Notes: a model not told the origin generated them from the sequence alone. A DNA stretch of 52,951 bases from Spirochaetaceae bacterium (GCA_009780675.1 WQZP01000017.1:1-52951), one strand, 5' to 3'. Shown: positions 16,974-25,668, counted from the first letter of the stretch. Numbers and translations: made by a program.

Positions 16974-17776
16974 TCTTCTTTCTCCGCTATACAAGATTTT
17001 TTTATTCTTTCTATACTTATTGATTTTCCTGTTTCCGGGTCAACATCAACAAGAACTCCCTGCAGTTCCAGATTATCCCAGCAATCACGGGAACGTTCCG
17101 GAATTTGCGAAAGGAATTTTTTTATTTCAACCTGAGGCTCAAGTCCTCCAACCGAGGTTTGGCTTCCTGTTCTTCCCGCATCTGTTATTGCCGCAGTTCC
17201 GGCAGGCAATATTTTCTCATCTGCGGTCATAACTTTTGTATGGCTTCCTATTATTGCAGAAACTTTCCCTTCTGCATGATAAATCATTGCTTTTTTTTCA
17301 GCAGTTGTAGCTGCGTGAAAATCAAAAAAAACAATATTTGTCTCTTTCCTGATTTTTTCTGCAATATCAGGCAAATAATAAAAAGGGTTATTCAGGTATA
17401 TCCTGTTAAATCCGGAAGTCCCAAGTAATGTCAATACTCCGATTTTATGTTCCCCAGCCTGATATACTCTATACCCTCTTCCCGGAACATTGGGCGGATA
17501 ATTTGCAGGCCTAAGCAAAAACGGCGCTTTAGGTATGTAGTCAACCATATCTTTTTTAAAAAAGACTTTTTCCCCTGCTGTAAGGACATCTATCCCCAGT
17601 TTTTTTAGATATACTGCATGGGTTTTTCCTATACCAAAGCCCCCTGTAACCCCTTCGCTTCCTGCTATTGTAAAATCTACAGCAAGTTCTTTTTTGAGGT
17701 CAGGAAGTAGTTTTTTTATACAAAAAATACCGCTTTTCCCTGTTATTTCACCAATGTAAAGTATTTTAAAACCCAA
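16952..17776 (-). CDS. YmdB-like metallophosphoesterase with altered metal ligands
   Basis: The length (274), fold motifs and order of blocks match the YmdB/TIGR00282 family of Fe-dependent cyclic-nucleotide phosphodiesterases: PxLKKEL, GGFGI, RPANYP, DFHA, GSHT and TADEKILP...AITDAGRTG. However, by alignment from memory to the characterised family, several metal-site residues differ. The usual N-terminal Asp is Glu10, the GNH motif is GEK (Glu69, Lys70), and the second His of HTH is Lys181. Glu41, His154 and His179 remain. The enzyme may therefore be inactive or changed. The start codon is a TTG with AAGGGG 8 bases upstream. It overlaps the rseC-like gene. Confidence 0.82.
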   Translation of the reverse strand: MGFKILYIGEITGKSGIFCIKKLLPDLKKELAVDFTIAGSEGVTGGFGIGKTHAVYLKKLGIDVLTAGEKVFFKKDMVDYIPKAPFLLRPANYPPNVPGRGYRVYQAGEHKIGVLTLLGTSGFNRIYLNNPFYYLPDIAEKIRKETNIVFFDFHAATTAEKKAMIYHAEGKVSAIIGSHTKVMTADEKILPAGTAAITDAGRTGSQTSVGGLEPQVEIKKFLSQIPERSRDCWDNLELQGVLVDVDPETGKSISIERIKKSCIAEKEECMNEEL

Positions 17777-17844
17777 AATATACCCCTTTAACTTCTATTT
17801 TAAAACTAACAATTTATTTTGCGTTTGGCAATATTATGAAGTCC

Positions 17845-17873
17845 TTGACACGTTTTTAGGGCTTGTTTATATT
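17845..17873 (+). promoter_or_regulatory. tRNA-Leu promoter
   Basis: TTGACA (17845-17850), a 17-bp spacer and TATATT (17868-17873) form a near-consensus housekeeping promoter. Its expected start point lies about 15 bp before the tRNA. Confidence 0.75.
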
Positions 17874-17895
17874 TCAAACTAATTGTGGTAATCCT

Positions 17896-17979
17896 GCCCG
17901 GATGGTGAAATTGGCAGACACGCTAGATTCAGGTTCTAGTGCCGGTTGCGGCATGGAGGTTCAAGTCCTCTTCCGGGCA
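17896..17979 (+). tRNA. tRNA-Leu (CAG)
   Basis: The acceptor arms GCCCGGA and TCCGGGC pair perfectly, with discriminator A at 17979. The anticodon stem is CTAGA/TCTAG around the loop TTCAGGT, giving anticodon CAG at 17930-17932 (reads CUG). A variable arm (GCCGGTTGCGGC) and GGTTCAAGTCC T arm are present, as expected for a class II tRNA. CCA is not encoded. Confidence 0.96.
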
Positions 17980-18008
17980 TCTTTTCAAATTAAAAAGATA
18001 GGTACATT

Positions 18009-18422
18009 ATGTGGGCTATATATGCTTTGTTGGGTGCTCTTTTTGCAGCGCTTACTTCTATTCTTGCAAAAATTGGTATTGAAAATGTCAACTCCAACCT
18101 GGCAGTAGCTGTAAGAACTATTGTTGTGCTGCTTATGGCATGGGGAATTGTGTTTGTTACAGGCAGGCATAATGAAATAACAAATATTTCACAAAAGAGT
18201 TTATTGTTTCTGGTTCTTTCCGGGTTTGCCACAGGTCTTTCCTGGTTGTTTTTTTTCAAAGCTTTACAGCTTGGGGATGCCTCAAAAGTTGTGCCTGTAG
18301 ATAAATTCAGTGTTGTTATAAGTATGGTTATGGCATTTTTGATTTTAGGCGAAGCAGTAAGTATAAAAACAATTATAGGGGGACTTTTAATTACTGCAGG
18401 TACTATTGTCTTAATATTTTAA
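18009..18422 (+). CDS. Single-domain EamA (DMT) membrane protein
   Basis: 137 residues with five hydrophobic segments, half the size of a normal ten-helix drug/metabolite transporter. Typical EamA features are LLGALFAALTSILAKIGI at the start, GLSWLFFFKALQLGDASKVVPVDK, and the closing GGLLITAGTIVLI. Such half-length forms may work as dimers. The gene sits between an intact tRNA-Leu and a broken copy of its 3' half, so it may be cargo of a past integration or duplication. The substrate is unknown. Confidence 0.82.
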   Translation: MWAIYALLGALFAALTSILAKIGIENVNSNLAVAVRTIVVLLMAWGIVFVTGRHNEITNISQKSLLFLVLSGFATGLSWLFFFKALQLGDASKVVPVDKFSVVISMVMAFLILGEAVSIKTIIGGLLITAGTIVLIF

Positions 18423-18426
18423 TATT

Positions 18427-18535
18427 GATACGCTAGATATAGTGCATATAGTGCGATGCCTTCAGATAATGGAAAGAGTTGCTTTCAGGTTCTAGTACTG
18501 GTTGCGGCATGGAGGTTCAAGTCCTCTTCCGGGCA
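18427..18535 (+). pseudogene. Broken tRNA-Leu copy (3' half plus trace of 5' part)
   Basis: 18484-18535 repeats the anticodon loop to discriminator of the tRNA at 17928-17979 with two differences in 52 bases. A short match (18427-18438 to 17917-17928, 11 of 12) precedes it, and 45 unrelated bases separate the two parts. The acceptor 5' arm and D arm are missing, so it cannot be a working tRNA. Confidence 0.75.
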
Positions 18536-18661
18536 AATTAAATAAAAATGTGCGAAAAAACGAAGAAAAGTATAGATAAATGCGAAAGTTGTGATAGTAT
18601 TTATTAGTATAAGTGGAAAATAAGTTGATTTGCTTGAAACATATAAGTTTTTGGAGATGTT

Positions 18662-18949
18662 ATGGGTAATGCCAAACAACTATGCGAAGAATTAGATAAA
18701 ATTCTTTCAGGGATTTCAAATTTTAATATAACTCCTGAGACCATGGGAAAGCTTGAAAAAATTAGCGCCGATGCTGATGGGTTTGGCATGAAAACAGGAA
18801 AAAGGCTTGTTGATAATTTTGTTGAAGTTTTAAAATCATTTCAGGCAGGCAAATCAGGCGAAGATAGTGTATCTCTGCGCCTTACCGCATTGGAATTCTA
18901 TAAAAAAAATATTTTAGAAAGTACCTCCGAGACAGAAGAAGAGTTGTAG
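18662..18949 (+). CDS. Hypothetical protein, 95 residues
   Basis: Soluble, acidic, probably all-helical protein of no family I recognise. GGAG sits about 8 bases before the ATG, and the coding pattern is like that of its neighbours, so it is likely real. It ends 42 bp before the acyl-CoA ligase gene on the same strand and may be co-transcribed with it. Confidence 0.6.
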   Translation: MGNAKQLCEELDKILSGISNFNITPETMGKLEKISADADGFGMKTGKRLVDNFVEVLKSFQAGKSGEDSVSLRLTALEFYKKNILESTSETEEEL

Positions 18950-18991
18950 TTAAAACTGAAATTTTTATAGTGTTTAAAAAGAGGTATAATT

Positions 18992-20686
18992 ATGTATCGG
19001 ACATTCGCGTTCCTGGAGGAATTTCGGGGAAAAATATTTAATGGAGATGTTCCTACTGTTTTGGAATTACTTCTTGTTTCAGAAGCAAGATTTGGCAACA
19101 AAAGCTGTTTTACATCTTTTACCCCTGAAAAAACAGTTTTAACATTCAGTCAGGCAAAAAATAAAATTTTTGAATTTGCCGGAGCGCTTATAGATAAAGG
19201 TGTAAAAAAAGGGGATCTTGTAGCTCTTACAGGAAAAAATTCTATAGAATGGGCAGTATCATATCTTGCCATTATTGCTGCGGGTGGAGTAGTTGTTCCA
19301 CTGGATTATCAGTTTTGCGAAACAGAAATAGAGAATATTATAGTATTTACTGATGCCAAAATATTGATTGTTGATGAAGAAAAATATGATGCTATAGGAA
19401 AAACACACGGAAAAGAGTTTATAAAACTTTCTTTATCAAAAGAAAAACCTAACTATATTTTTGATATGAAAGCAAAACCTCTTGAAAAACCTGTTCTTAC
19501 TGCTCCTGATGAGCTGGCTGCAATTCTTTTCACTTCCGGAACAACTGGAAATCCTAAAGGGGTTATGCTTACCCATTCAAATCTGGTTAAAGATTGCCTT
19601 CTTGCCCAGATGAATTTAAATATCTTTCATACTGATGTTTTTTACGCTATTCTTCCTCTCCACCACTCTTATACAATGCTTGCTGTTTTTATTGAGGCAA
19701 TGTCAGTTGGAGCAGAAGTGGTTTTTGCTTCAAAACTGGTTGTAACGCAAATGCTTCTTGAATTAAAAGAAGGTAAAGTTACCATGCTTCTGGGAGTGCC
19801 AATGCTCTTTAACAGGGTATTAAAAGGAATTCTTAAAGGGGTAAGGGCAAAAGGGATTATTGTATATGGCATTATAAGATTTCTTCTTGTTATAAGTGGT
19901 GTTATAAAAAAGGTGTTTGGAAAAAATTTGGGGAAAAAGCTTTTTAAATCAGTTCTTGAAAAAGCATCTCTTTATTCAGTAAGAATATGTATAAGCGGGG
20001 GTGGCCCTCTTTCGCCATCAACATTTAAAATATATAACCAGCTTGGAATAGATTTTGTTCAGGGTTATGGGCTCACAGAGACATCTCCAATTGCTGCGTT
20101 GAATCCTGTGGAAAATTTCAAAATAAAATCTGTTGGGAAAATAATTCCTGGCATAGAGGTAAAAATAGTAAATCCTGATGCTGATGGCAGGGGAGAGATA
20201 GCTATAAGAGGCCCTATTGTCATGAAGGGGTATTATAAAAATGAAGAAGCTACTAAAGCGGTTATGTCGGAAGATGGCTTTTTCTTTACAGGCGATGTGG
20301 GTTATCTTGATTCTGAAAACTATCTCTATCTTACAGGAAGAAAAAAGAATTTGATCGTTACTGGTGGCGGAAAAAATGTTTTTCCCGAAGAAGTGGAAGA
20401 TAAATTTCAGCTTTGTGAAAATGTTGAGCAGGTTTTTATCCGGGGATATATTAAAGACAAAAAAAGTCTTGCCGAAGAGATCGAGGCAATGTTTTATCCA
20501 TCAGAAGAATTAAGAAATAAATGTACCAAAGAAGAGATTTATGAAATAATGAAAAAAGATGTGGCTGAAATAAATCATAAAATGCCTCCATATATGTGGA
20601 TAACGAAAATAGGCATATTGGATGCGCCACTTGAAATGACTTCAACTAAAAAAGTAAAAAGATTTAAAGTAGCGAGAGAAGAATAG
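18992..20686 (+). CDS. AMP-dependent acyl-CoA synthetase/ligase
   Basis: ANL-superfamily adenylating enzyme, probably a medium/long-chain fatty acyl-CoA (or acyl-ACP) ligase. The P-loop-like motif LFTSGTTGNPKGVMLTHSN lies at about 182-200, the acyl-binding YGLTETSP in the middle, and FFTGDVGYLD plus GRKKNLIVTGGGKNVFPEEVE with the conserved Lys near the C-terminus. The length (564) and order of motifs are normal. GAGG precedes the ATG. The stop codon overlaps the GTG start of hisA by one base. Confidence 0.9.
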   Translation: MYRTFAFLEEFRGKIFNGDVPTVLELLLVSEARFGNKSCFTSFTPEKTVLTFSQAKNKIFEFAGALIDKGVKKGDLVALTGKNSIEWAVSYLAIIAAGGVVVPLDYQFCETEIENIIVFTDAKILIVDEEKYDAIGKTHGKEFIKLSLSKEKPNYIFDMKAKPLEKPVLTAPDELAAILFTSGTTGNPKGVMLTHSNLVKDCLLAQMNLNIFHTDVFYAILPLHHSYTMLAVFIEAMSVGAEVVFASKLVVTQMLLELKEGKVTMLLGVPMLFNRVLKGILKGVRAKGIIVYGIIRFLLVISGVIKKVFGKNLGKKLFKSVLEKASLYSVRICISGGGPLSPSTFKIYNQLGIDFVQGYGLTETSPIAALNPVENFKIKSVGKIIPGIEVKIVNPDADGRGEIAIRGPIVMKGYYKNEEATKAVMSEDGFFFTGDVGYLDSENYLYLTGRKKNLIVTGGGKNVFPEEVEDKFQLCENVEQVFIRGYIKDKKSLAEEIEAMFYPSEELRNKCTKEEIYEIMKKDVAEINHKMPPYMWITKIGILDAPLEMTSTKKVKRFKVAREE

Positions 20687-21435
20687 TGCTTATAATACCT
20701 GCTATAGATATTCTTGACGGAAAGTGCGTAAGGCTTTATAAAGGCGATTACAGTAAAGTGACAGTATATGGCGATGATGCTGTGGCAGTTGCTGTTGGTC
20801 TTGAGAAAGCCGGAGCAAAACGAATTCATATTGTTGACCTTGATGCTGCGCAAGGAAAAGGGATAAACAACAGAAAAATTATTTCAAATATAAGAAGCAA
20901 AGTAAAAGCTACCCTTGAACTTGGGGGAGGTATCCGTACTGAAAAAGATATTGACGAGATACTTTCCGCAGGGATTGACAGGCTTATTCTTGGAACTATT
21001 TTTGCAAAACAACCCAATGAATGCAGGGACTGGATCAAAAAATACGGGAACAAATTCATTGCTGGTATTGATGCTCTTGACGGAGAAGTGCGCATCTCTG
21101 GCTGGGAACAAGGCTCTGGCATTAAAGATGTTGACCTTGCCAAAAAAGCAGCAGAGGCCGGTTTTTGTAGTATTATTTACACAAATATTTCAAGAGACGG
21201 AACACTATCAGGACCTGATCTTGAAAATACCAAAATGATAGCAGTTGAGTCAGGACTTCCTGTTATTGTCTCCGGCGGCATAAGCGGGGAAGGTGATTTT
21301 AGAAAAATTACCGAAGATGCCTTTGCACGCGGAAAAATAAGAGGTATTATTACCGGAAAGGCTTTTTATGATGGGAAATTTGACCTAACTTCTGTTATAA
21401 GCAAATATCAGACAGATGAGGGCGTGTTTTTTTAA
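20686..21435 (+). CDS. hisA: Phosphoribosylformimino-AICAR ribotide isomerase
   Basis: HisA catalyses the Amadori isomerisation of ProFAR in histidine synthesis. Family marks are IIPAIDILDGKCVRLYKGDY at the start with the catalytic Asp, LELGGGIRT, AGIDA and IYTNISRDGTLSGP with the second acidic residue, then VIVSGGIS. The length of 249 is normal. The start is a GTG sharing a base with the TAG of the ligase gene, so translation is coupled. No other his gene is in the window, which is unusual for this pathway. Confidence 0.92.
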   Translation: MLIIPAIDILDGKCVRLYKGDYSKVTVYGDDAVAVAVGLEKAGAKRIHIVDLDAAQGKGINNRKIISNIRSKVKATLELGGGIRTEKDIDEILSAGIDRLILGTIFAKQPNECRDWIKKYGNKFIAGIDALDGEVRISGWEQGSGIKDVDLAKKAAEAGFCSIIYTNISRDGTLSGPDLENTKMIAVESGLPVIVSGGISGEGDFRKITEDAFARGKIRGIITGKAFYDGKFDLTSVISKYQTDEGVFF

Positions 21436-21576
21436 TTATTCGCTGACGTAGGGTTCGCACGCAAGCTTGATTGTAATATGACCGAACGAGGGGCGAACAA
21501 AGGGTTTTATACCCCTATTTTCAAAGCCGGGATTTTTTAATAATCAACAATATCAGACTACAATAACCAGGAGCAT
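21436..21576 (+). other. Gap between hisA and the methionine gene, with inverted repeat
   Basis: 141 bp. GTTCGC (21453-21458) and GCGAAC (21493-21498) face each other, and GGGTTTTATACCC is a small hairpin further on. No S-box or T-box was recognised. It may hold the hisA terminator, a control site for the methionine gene, or both. AGGAG precedes the ATG at 21577. Confidence 0.4.
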
Positions 21577-23421
21577 ATGGTGAGAATAAACTATCTTGAA
21601 AGAATTAAAAAAGGGGTAATTCTTTTTGACGGCGCTATGGGAACAATGCTTTATGAAGAAGGTGTTCCATTAAACAGTTGCTTTGAAGAAGTTTCGCTTT
21701 CTAATCCTGCTCTTGTAGCCAGTATTCACAGGCGGTATATTGAAGCTGGCGCGCAAGTTATTGAAACAAATAGTTTTGGAGCAAATCCAATAAAACTTAA
21801 AACATATCAGATTGAAAATAAAGCAGAAGAGATAAACAGGGCTGCGGCAAAGATTGCAAGAAAAGAGGCTGGGAGTGATGTCTATGTTGCCGGGTCTGTA
21901 GGCCCTATTGGTCAGCGGCTTGCTCCGCTTGGACCAATCAGTATAAAAGAAGCAGAAGAAGCATTTAAAATTCAAATTTCCGCACTGGTTGGCGAAGATA
22001 TAGACTTTATTATTTTTGAATCATTTAAAGACATAAAAGAGCTGCTTCTTGCTGTAAAAGTCGCAAAGTCGCTTGCACCCCAAATGGCTGTGCAGGCGCA
22101 GTTTACTATTGGACCTCTTAATGTTGAAGAGTATAAAAATGAAGCGCCCTCGATCGCAAAACAACTTGATGCTGAAAACGCTATCGATATTGTTGGTGTC
22201 AATTGTACTGTAGGCCCTGACCATATGCTTGAAATATTAATGGCAATAAAGCCTTTTGTAAAAAAGCCTATTTCGGTTATGCCTAATGCAGGGCTGCCAA
22301 GGGAAATTGATAACAGAAATATGTATCTTGCATCACCTGCGTATTTCGGCAACTATGCGCTTAAATATCTGGAAGCAGGAGCTACTGCTATAGGGGGATG
22401 CTGCGGAACAACTCCTAACCATATTAAGGAAGCAGGGAAAATGATCCTCTCTCTTGGTGCTGTTTCGGAAATTAAAGTTACTTCTGTAACAGAAAAAGCA
22501 GTGCAGGAAAAAGAGGAAGTATTACTGGGAGAGCGCTCTTCTCTTGGGAAAGCATTGGCTGATGGAGCCTGGATAACAACAGTGGAGCTTGTTCCGCCAA
22601 TGGGTACAGATTTATCAAAAATTATTGAACGCTCCGCAGAATTAAAATCCAAAGGGATCAGTTATATTAACCTGCCTGATGGTCCTCGCGCATCTTCCAG
22701 AATTTCTGTAGGGATAACAGCTCTTGAGATAGAAAAAAAAGCAGGGGTGGAAGCAATACCTCATATTTGCTGCAGAGATAAAAATCTTATTGGGATACAA
22801 TCCGAATTGCTTGGGTTTCAGGCAGTTGGTTTAAAAAATATTTTTTTGATTACAGGCGACCCCCCAAAGGTTGGCAACTATCCGGATGTCACAGGGGTTT
22901 TTGATGTTGATGCTATAGGGCTTATTACTCTTGCGAAAAGGCTCAACAAGGGGATAGATTTTGGCGGAAAAGAACTTTCCGGACAAACAAGTTTTGTAAT
23001 AGGAGCTGGCGCAAATCCTGCAACAACAGGGCTTGAGCGGGAAATCGAGCGTTGCTTTCTTAAAGCAGAAGCTGGCGCAGATTATTTTATTACACAGCCG
23101 GTTTTTGACTATGAGCATCTTTTGGCTTTTATAGATAAAATAAAAGATACAAAAATTCCTGTGATTGCGGGGATATGGCCTCTTGCTTCATATCGCAATG
23201 CTCTTTTTCTTAATAACGAAGTTCCGGGCGTTACCATTCCTGATTACATTATGAAAAGAATGGAAAAGACCCAAACAAAAGAAGAGGGTGTAAGAGAAGG
23301 AATTTTAATTGCGCGGGAAATTCTTGCTGCAGTGAAGTCCGCAGTAAAAGGGATACAAATAAGTCCTCCGTTTGGGGTTATACAAAGCGCAATAGATGTT
23401 ATAAGGGAAGATTTTGAGTAA
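21577..23421 (+). CDS. Fused homocysteine S-methyltransferase / methylenetetrahydrofolate reductase
   Basis: Two-domain protein like Bacillus YitJ. Residues about 1-290 are a homocysteine S-methyltransferase: LFDGAMGTMLYE at the start and the zinc cysteines in GVNCTVGP and GGCCGTTPNHI. Residues about 320-610 are MetF: TTVELVPP, FLITGDPPKVG, GAGANPA and FITQPVFDYEHL. The protein would make methyl-THF and pass the methyl group to homocysteine, giving methionine. The cobalamin and activation domains of full MetH are absent. The stop overlaps the next gene. Confidence 0.93.
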   Translation: MVRINYLERIKKGVILFDGAMGTMLYEEGVPLNSCFEEVSLSNPALVASIHRRYIEAGAQVIETNSFGANPIKLKTYQIENKAEEINRAAAKIARKEAGSDVYVAGSVGPIGQRLAPLGPISIKEAEEAFKIQISALVGEDIDFIIFESFKDIKELLLAVKVAKSLAPQMAVQAQFTIGPLNVEEYKNEAPSIAKQLDAENAIDIVGVNCTVGPDHMLEILMAIKPFVKKPISVMPNAGLPREIDNRNMYLASPAYFGNYALKYLEAGATAIGGCCGTTPNHIKEAGKMILSLGAVSEIKVTSVTEKAVQEKEEVLLGERSSLGKALADGAWITTVELVPPMGTDLSKIIERSAELKSKGISYINLPDGPRASSRISVGITALEIEKKAGVEAIPHICCRDKNLIGIQSELLGFQAVGLKNIFLITGDPPKVGNYPDVTGVFDVDAIGLITLAKRLNKGIDFGGKELSGQTSFVIGAGANPATTGLEREIERCFLKAEAGADYFITQPVFDYEHLLAFIDKIKDTKIPVIAGIWPLASYRNALFLNNEVPGVTIPDYIMKRMEKTQTKEEGVREGILIAREILAAVKSAVKGIQISPPFGVIQSAIDVIREDFE

Positions 23422-24097
23422 AGCGCTTAGATACAAATGCCTGTTTCTTGACCATGATGACACTTCTGTAAACAGCACTCCAATACTCCACCATAGAGCG
23501 CATGTAGAAATTATGAAAATAATGAGACCCGATACCCTGCCGCTTTCTCTTGATGACTGGTTTAGGAAAAATTTTGAACCCGGGATTATGGAATATCTGA
23601 AAAACGATTTATCCATGTCAGATGAAGAAATTAGAATCGAGTACGGAATATGGAGAGAGTATGCTGAAAAAACTGTTTCTGATTTTTTTCCCGGTATCAT
23701 AGAAATACTTATTGAATACAGGAACAGGGGCGGAAAAGTTGTTGTTGTTTCCCATTCAGATAAAGACCTTATTGAGAGGGATTACAAAACTAATGGATTT
23801 TTTGGGGGCGAATCTTTTCTTCCTGATATGATTTTTGGATGGACAACTGATGCGACAAAGCGGAAGCCGCACCCGTGGCCTGTAATCAGCTCGCTGGAAG
23901 CGCTTGGAATAGAGGCAAAAGATTCTATAATACTGGATGATCTTAAGCCCGGCATTCTTATGGGGAAAAATTCAGGTGTTGACGCTGTTACCGCAGGCTG
24001 GGGGCATAATATTCCTGAGATAAAACAATACATGACAGCAAACACTATTGCATATTGTAGTACGGTCGAGGAATTTCGGGGTTTTCTGCTGGGTTGA
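23414..24097 (+). CDS. HAD-superfamily hydrolase
   Basis: Phosphatase-like HAD protein. Motif I is FLDHDDTSVNS (DxD near residue 13), motif II VVVSHSD, a Lys in TDATKRKPHPWPV as motif III, and IILDDLKPGI as motif IV. The start is a TTG at 23414 inside the end of the preceding gene (8-bp overlap, with AAGGGAAG upstream), because the next ATG would remove motif I. The substrate is unknown; phosphoglycolate phosphatase-like enzymes are the nearest type. Confidence 0.87.
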   Translation: MSKALRYKCLFLDHDDTSVNSTPILHHRAHVEIMKIMRPDTLPLSLDDWFRKNFEPGIMEYLKNDLSMSDEEIRIEYGIWREYAEKTVSDFFPGIIEILIEYRNRGGKVVVVSHSDKDLIERDYKTNGFFGGESFLPDMIFGWTTDATKRKPHPWPVISSLEALGIEAKDSIILDDLKPGILMGKNSGVDAVTAGWGHNIPEIKQYMTANTIAYCSTVEEFRGFLLG

Positions 24098-24114
24098 TTT
24101 TCTTTGTATATATA

Positions 24115-24429
24115 CTATTTATTATTCTTTTTAATCGCGGTTATTCTTGTATGAATAAAATGTTCAAGGTCGGTTAATAATTGGGTCTGCCAGTCTTTTT
24201 CTATCTTTTTTTCATAGTTTTTAATATAAAACAGCTCATATGATTTTTTTTGAAGACCAGAAGCTATCTTTTCCAACATTGTGTCGGTTGGGAACCGTTT
24301 TCCATTCTCTATTTGCGCAATGTAATTAGTTGCTGTATTAACTAACTCTGCCAGCTTGGCTTGCGAATAGCCAAGTTCTGCTCTATAGGCTTTCATGTTT
24401 GTACTAAGGATTTCTCTAAGTTCTGTCAT
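24115..24429 (-). CDS. XRE-family HTH regulator
   Basis: 104 residues with an N-terminal helix-turn-helix of the Cro/C1 type: LGYSQAKLAELVNTATNYIAQIENGKRFPTDTMLEKIA (about 18-55). The C-terminal half is charged and helical. No clear Shine-Dalgarno sequence precedes the ATG. It is convergent with the HAD gene, and no partner toxin is adjacent. Confidence 0.85.
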   Translation of the reverse strand: MTELREILSTNMKAYRAELGYSQAKLAELVNTATNYIAQIENGKRFPTDTMLEKIASGLQKKSYELFYIKNYEKKIEKDWQTQLLTDLEHFIHTRITAIKKNNK

Positions 24430-24854
24430 AATATCAATCTTTATGCTTGATAAAGAAAGTATATGTGGCTTAAAGCTCTTGACGCAAATAGCGATTGGCT
24501 CTATATTTACTAATATATAGCTAATAGCTATGGTAATTCGCAGATAAGGACAAATCTCTACGACTTATTGCAGCAAAAGCAAAATCGTCAAGAGGAGAGT
24601 CTTTAGGAACATGAAAACAGTTGAAGTGCTATTTAGAAAACATAAGGCTAATAATTTGACTCAAAAAAACTTTTTATTTAGTTTTTTCTGCGATTGCTGT
24701 AATGCGACGGACTTAAGACAACCACCTTTCAGAACAAGCAATATAATACATTATACACATTCTCTAAATAATTATGTCAACTATGCGTTAGTTTCTTTTT
24801 TCACAAATTTATTGTTTTTTTCTCATTGCTTAAACACAGGCAGGCGTTACCTGT
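24430..24854. other. Gene-poor stretch
   Basis: 425 bp between the XRE gene and the leader of the next lipoprotein. A 99-codon frame at 24611-24910 runs into that leader and looks like chance. A fragment reading FADKDKSLRLIAAKAKSS in the plus strand (about 24538-24603) may be the tail of a lost gene. No RNA gene was recognised. Confidence 0.4.
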
Positions 24855-24966
24855 CTTTTATATTATTCCTACGTTGTGGGAATTTGCCTCTTAAGGCTGG
24901 AGTTATTTAAGGCTTCGTAGAAGCCGGTGATTGTCCGCCGAAAGGGGGCGGGTAACACAATAAGGA
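24855..24966 (+). promoter_or_regulatory. Structured leader, class A, of the lipoprotein at 24976
   Basis: It contains, in order: TTTTATATTA; a hairpin ATTCC...GGAAT (24865-24883); GCCT/AGGC (24886-24897); GAGTTA; GGCTTC/GAAGCC (24911-24925); CCGCC/GGCGG (24935-24951); then CGGGTAAC and AAGGAG. The order matches the leaders of lipoprotein genes 1 and 3, although the hairpin sequences differ, as expected for a conserved RNA structure. Confidence 0.5.
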
Positions 24967-24975
24967 GTAATTTAT

Positions 24976-25668
24976 ATGAAAAGTTTAATTAAACTATTTG
25001 GAATTATCGCTCTTGTTGCGATATTCGGATTTTCAATGGCAAGTTGCGATAATGATTCCCCCGGCGACAACGGCGGCGCAGGCGGAGGTGGAGGCGGCGG
25101 CGGCGGCAATGGAGATGACCCAACCGAGTTAAGGTTATCTGGTGTAGCGGTAACGTTTACAAAAACCCCTGTTGCTACCAACTTTGGGCGTATTTGGGGA
25201 CTGAGCAGTGGTAAACAGCCAATGGGCACTTATATTACTGGAACACCAAGTGTGCAGCTAACCGGAACAACCCCCGGCAGCACTCTTAGCATAGTAATGG
25301 ATGCGCCAAAAGCCAGCGAGCTGATAACAATTAGCGATGAATTGCCGGGCGCTACAGTATCCCCAAGTGATGCAAAGGGATTTATAATATATGATTTTGA
25401 GACAGCAGATGGAAGTCATTATTTAACTATGGATGGTCCCGGCGCCGGCTCGATATGTACAATTTTTATATTTGTAGACAAGGATGTAACTATAAACGGC
25501 ACAGGCACTGACCCTTATAGTTACTTTGGGTTAAATGCAACGTTTGAAAATGTCTCTTTGAGCAGAGGCTGGAATTTTGTGGTTCTTAATTATAGCACAA
25601 ATACTTTTCAATCAGCATCTCAAACACAGCCTGAGGGCGTAACATGGAGAGTGGATGGAGGAGGTTGA
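24976..25668 (+). CDS. Lipoprotein with polyglycine linker
   Basis: 230-residue lipoprotein of unknown function. The signal ends in ASC with Cys24, followed by an acidic, glycine-rich stretch (GGAGGGGGGGGGN) and a predicted beta-rich domain. AAGGAG precedes the ATG. The Gly run is coded by a GGN repeat that could slip in replication. The gene stands alone between the class A leader and the MNT/HEPN pair. Confidence 0.8.
   Translation: MKSLIKLFGIIALVAIFGFSMASCDNDSPGDNGGAGGGGGGGGGNGDDPTELRLSGVAVTFTKTPVATNFGRIWGLSSGKQPMGTYITGTPSVQLTGTTPGSTLSIVMDAPKASELITISDELPGATVSPSDAKGFIIYDFETADGSHYLTMDGPGAGSICTIFIFVDKDVTINGTGTDPYSYFGLNATFENVSLSRGWNFVVLNYSTNTFQSASQTQPEGVTWRVDGGG

Noticed and set aside
21436-21576. 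SAM riboswitch
   Set aside because: The S-box core and its pairing pattern could not be found.
24611-24910. 99-codon frame with a passable ribosome-binding site
   Set aside because: Runs into the structured leader of the next gene, has no family resemblance and has a skewed, hydrophobic-aromatic composition typical of chance frames in AT-rich DNA.
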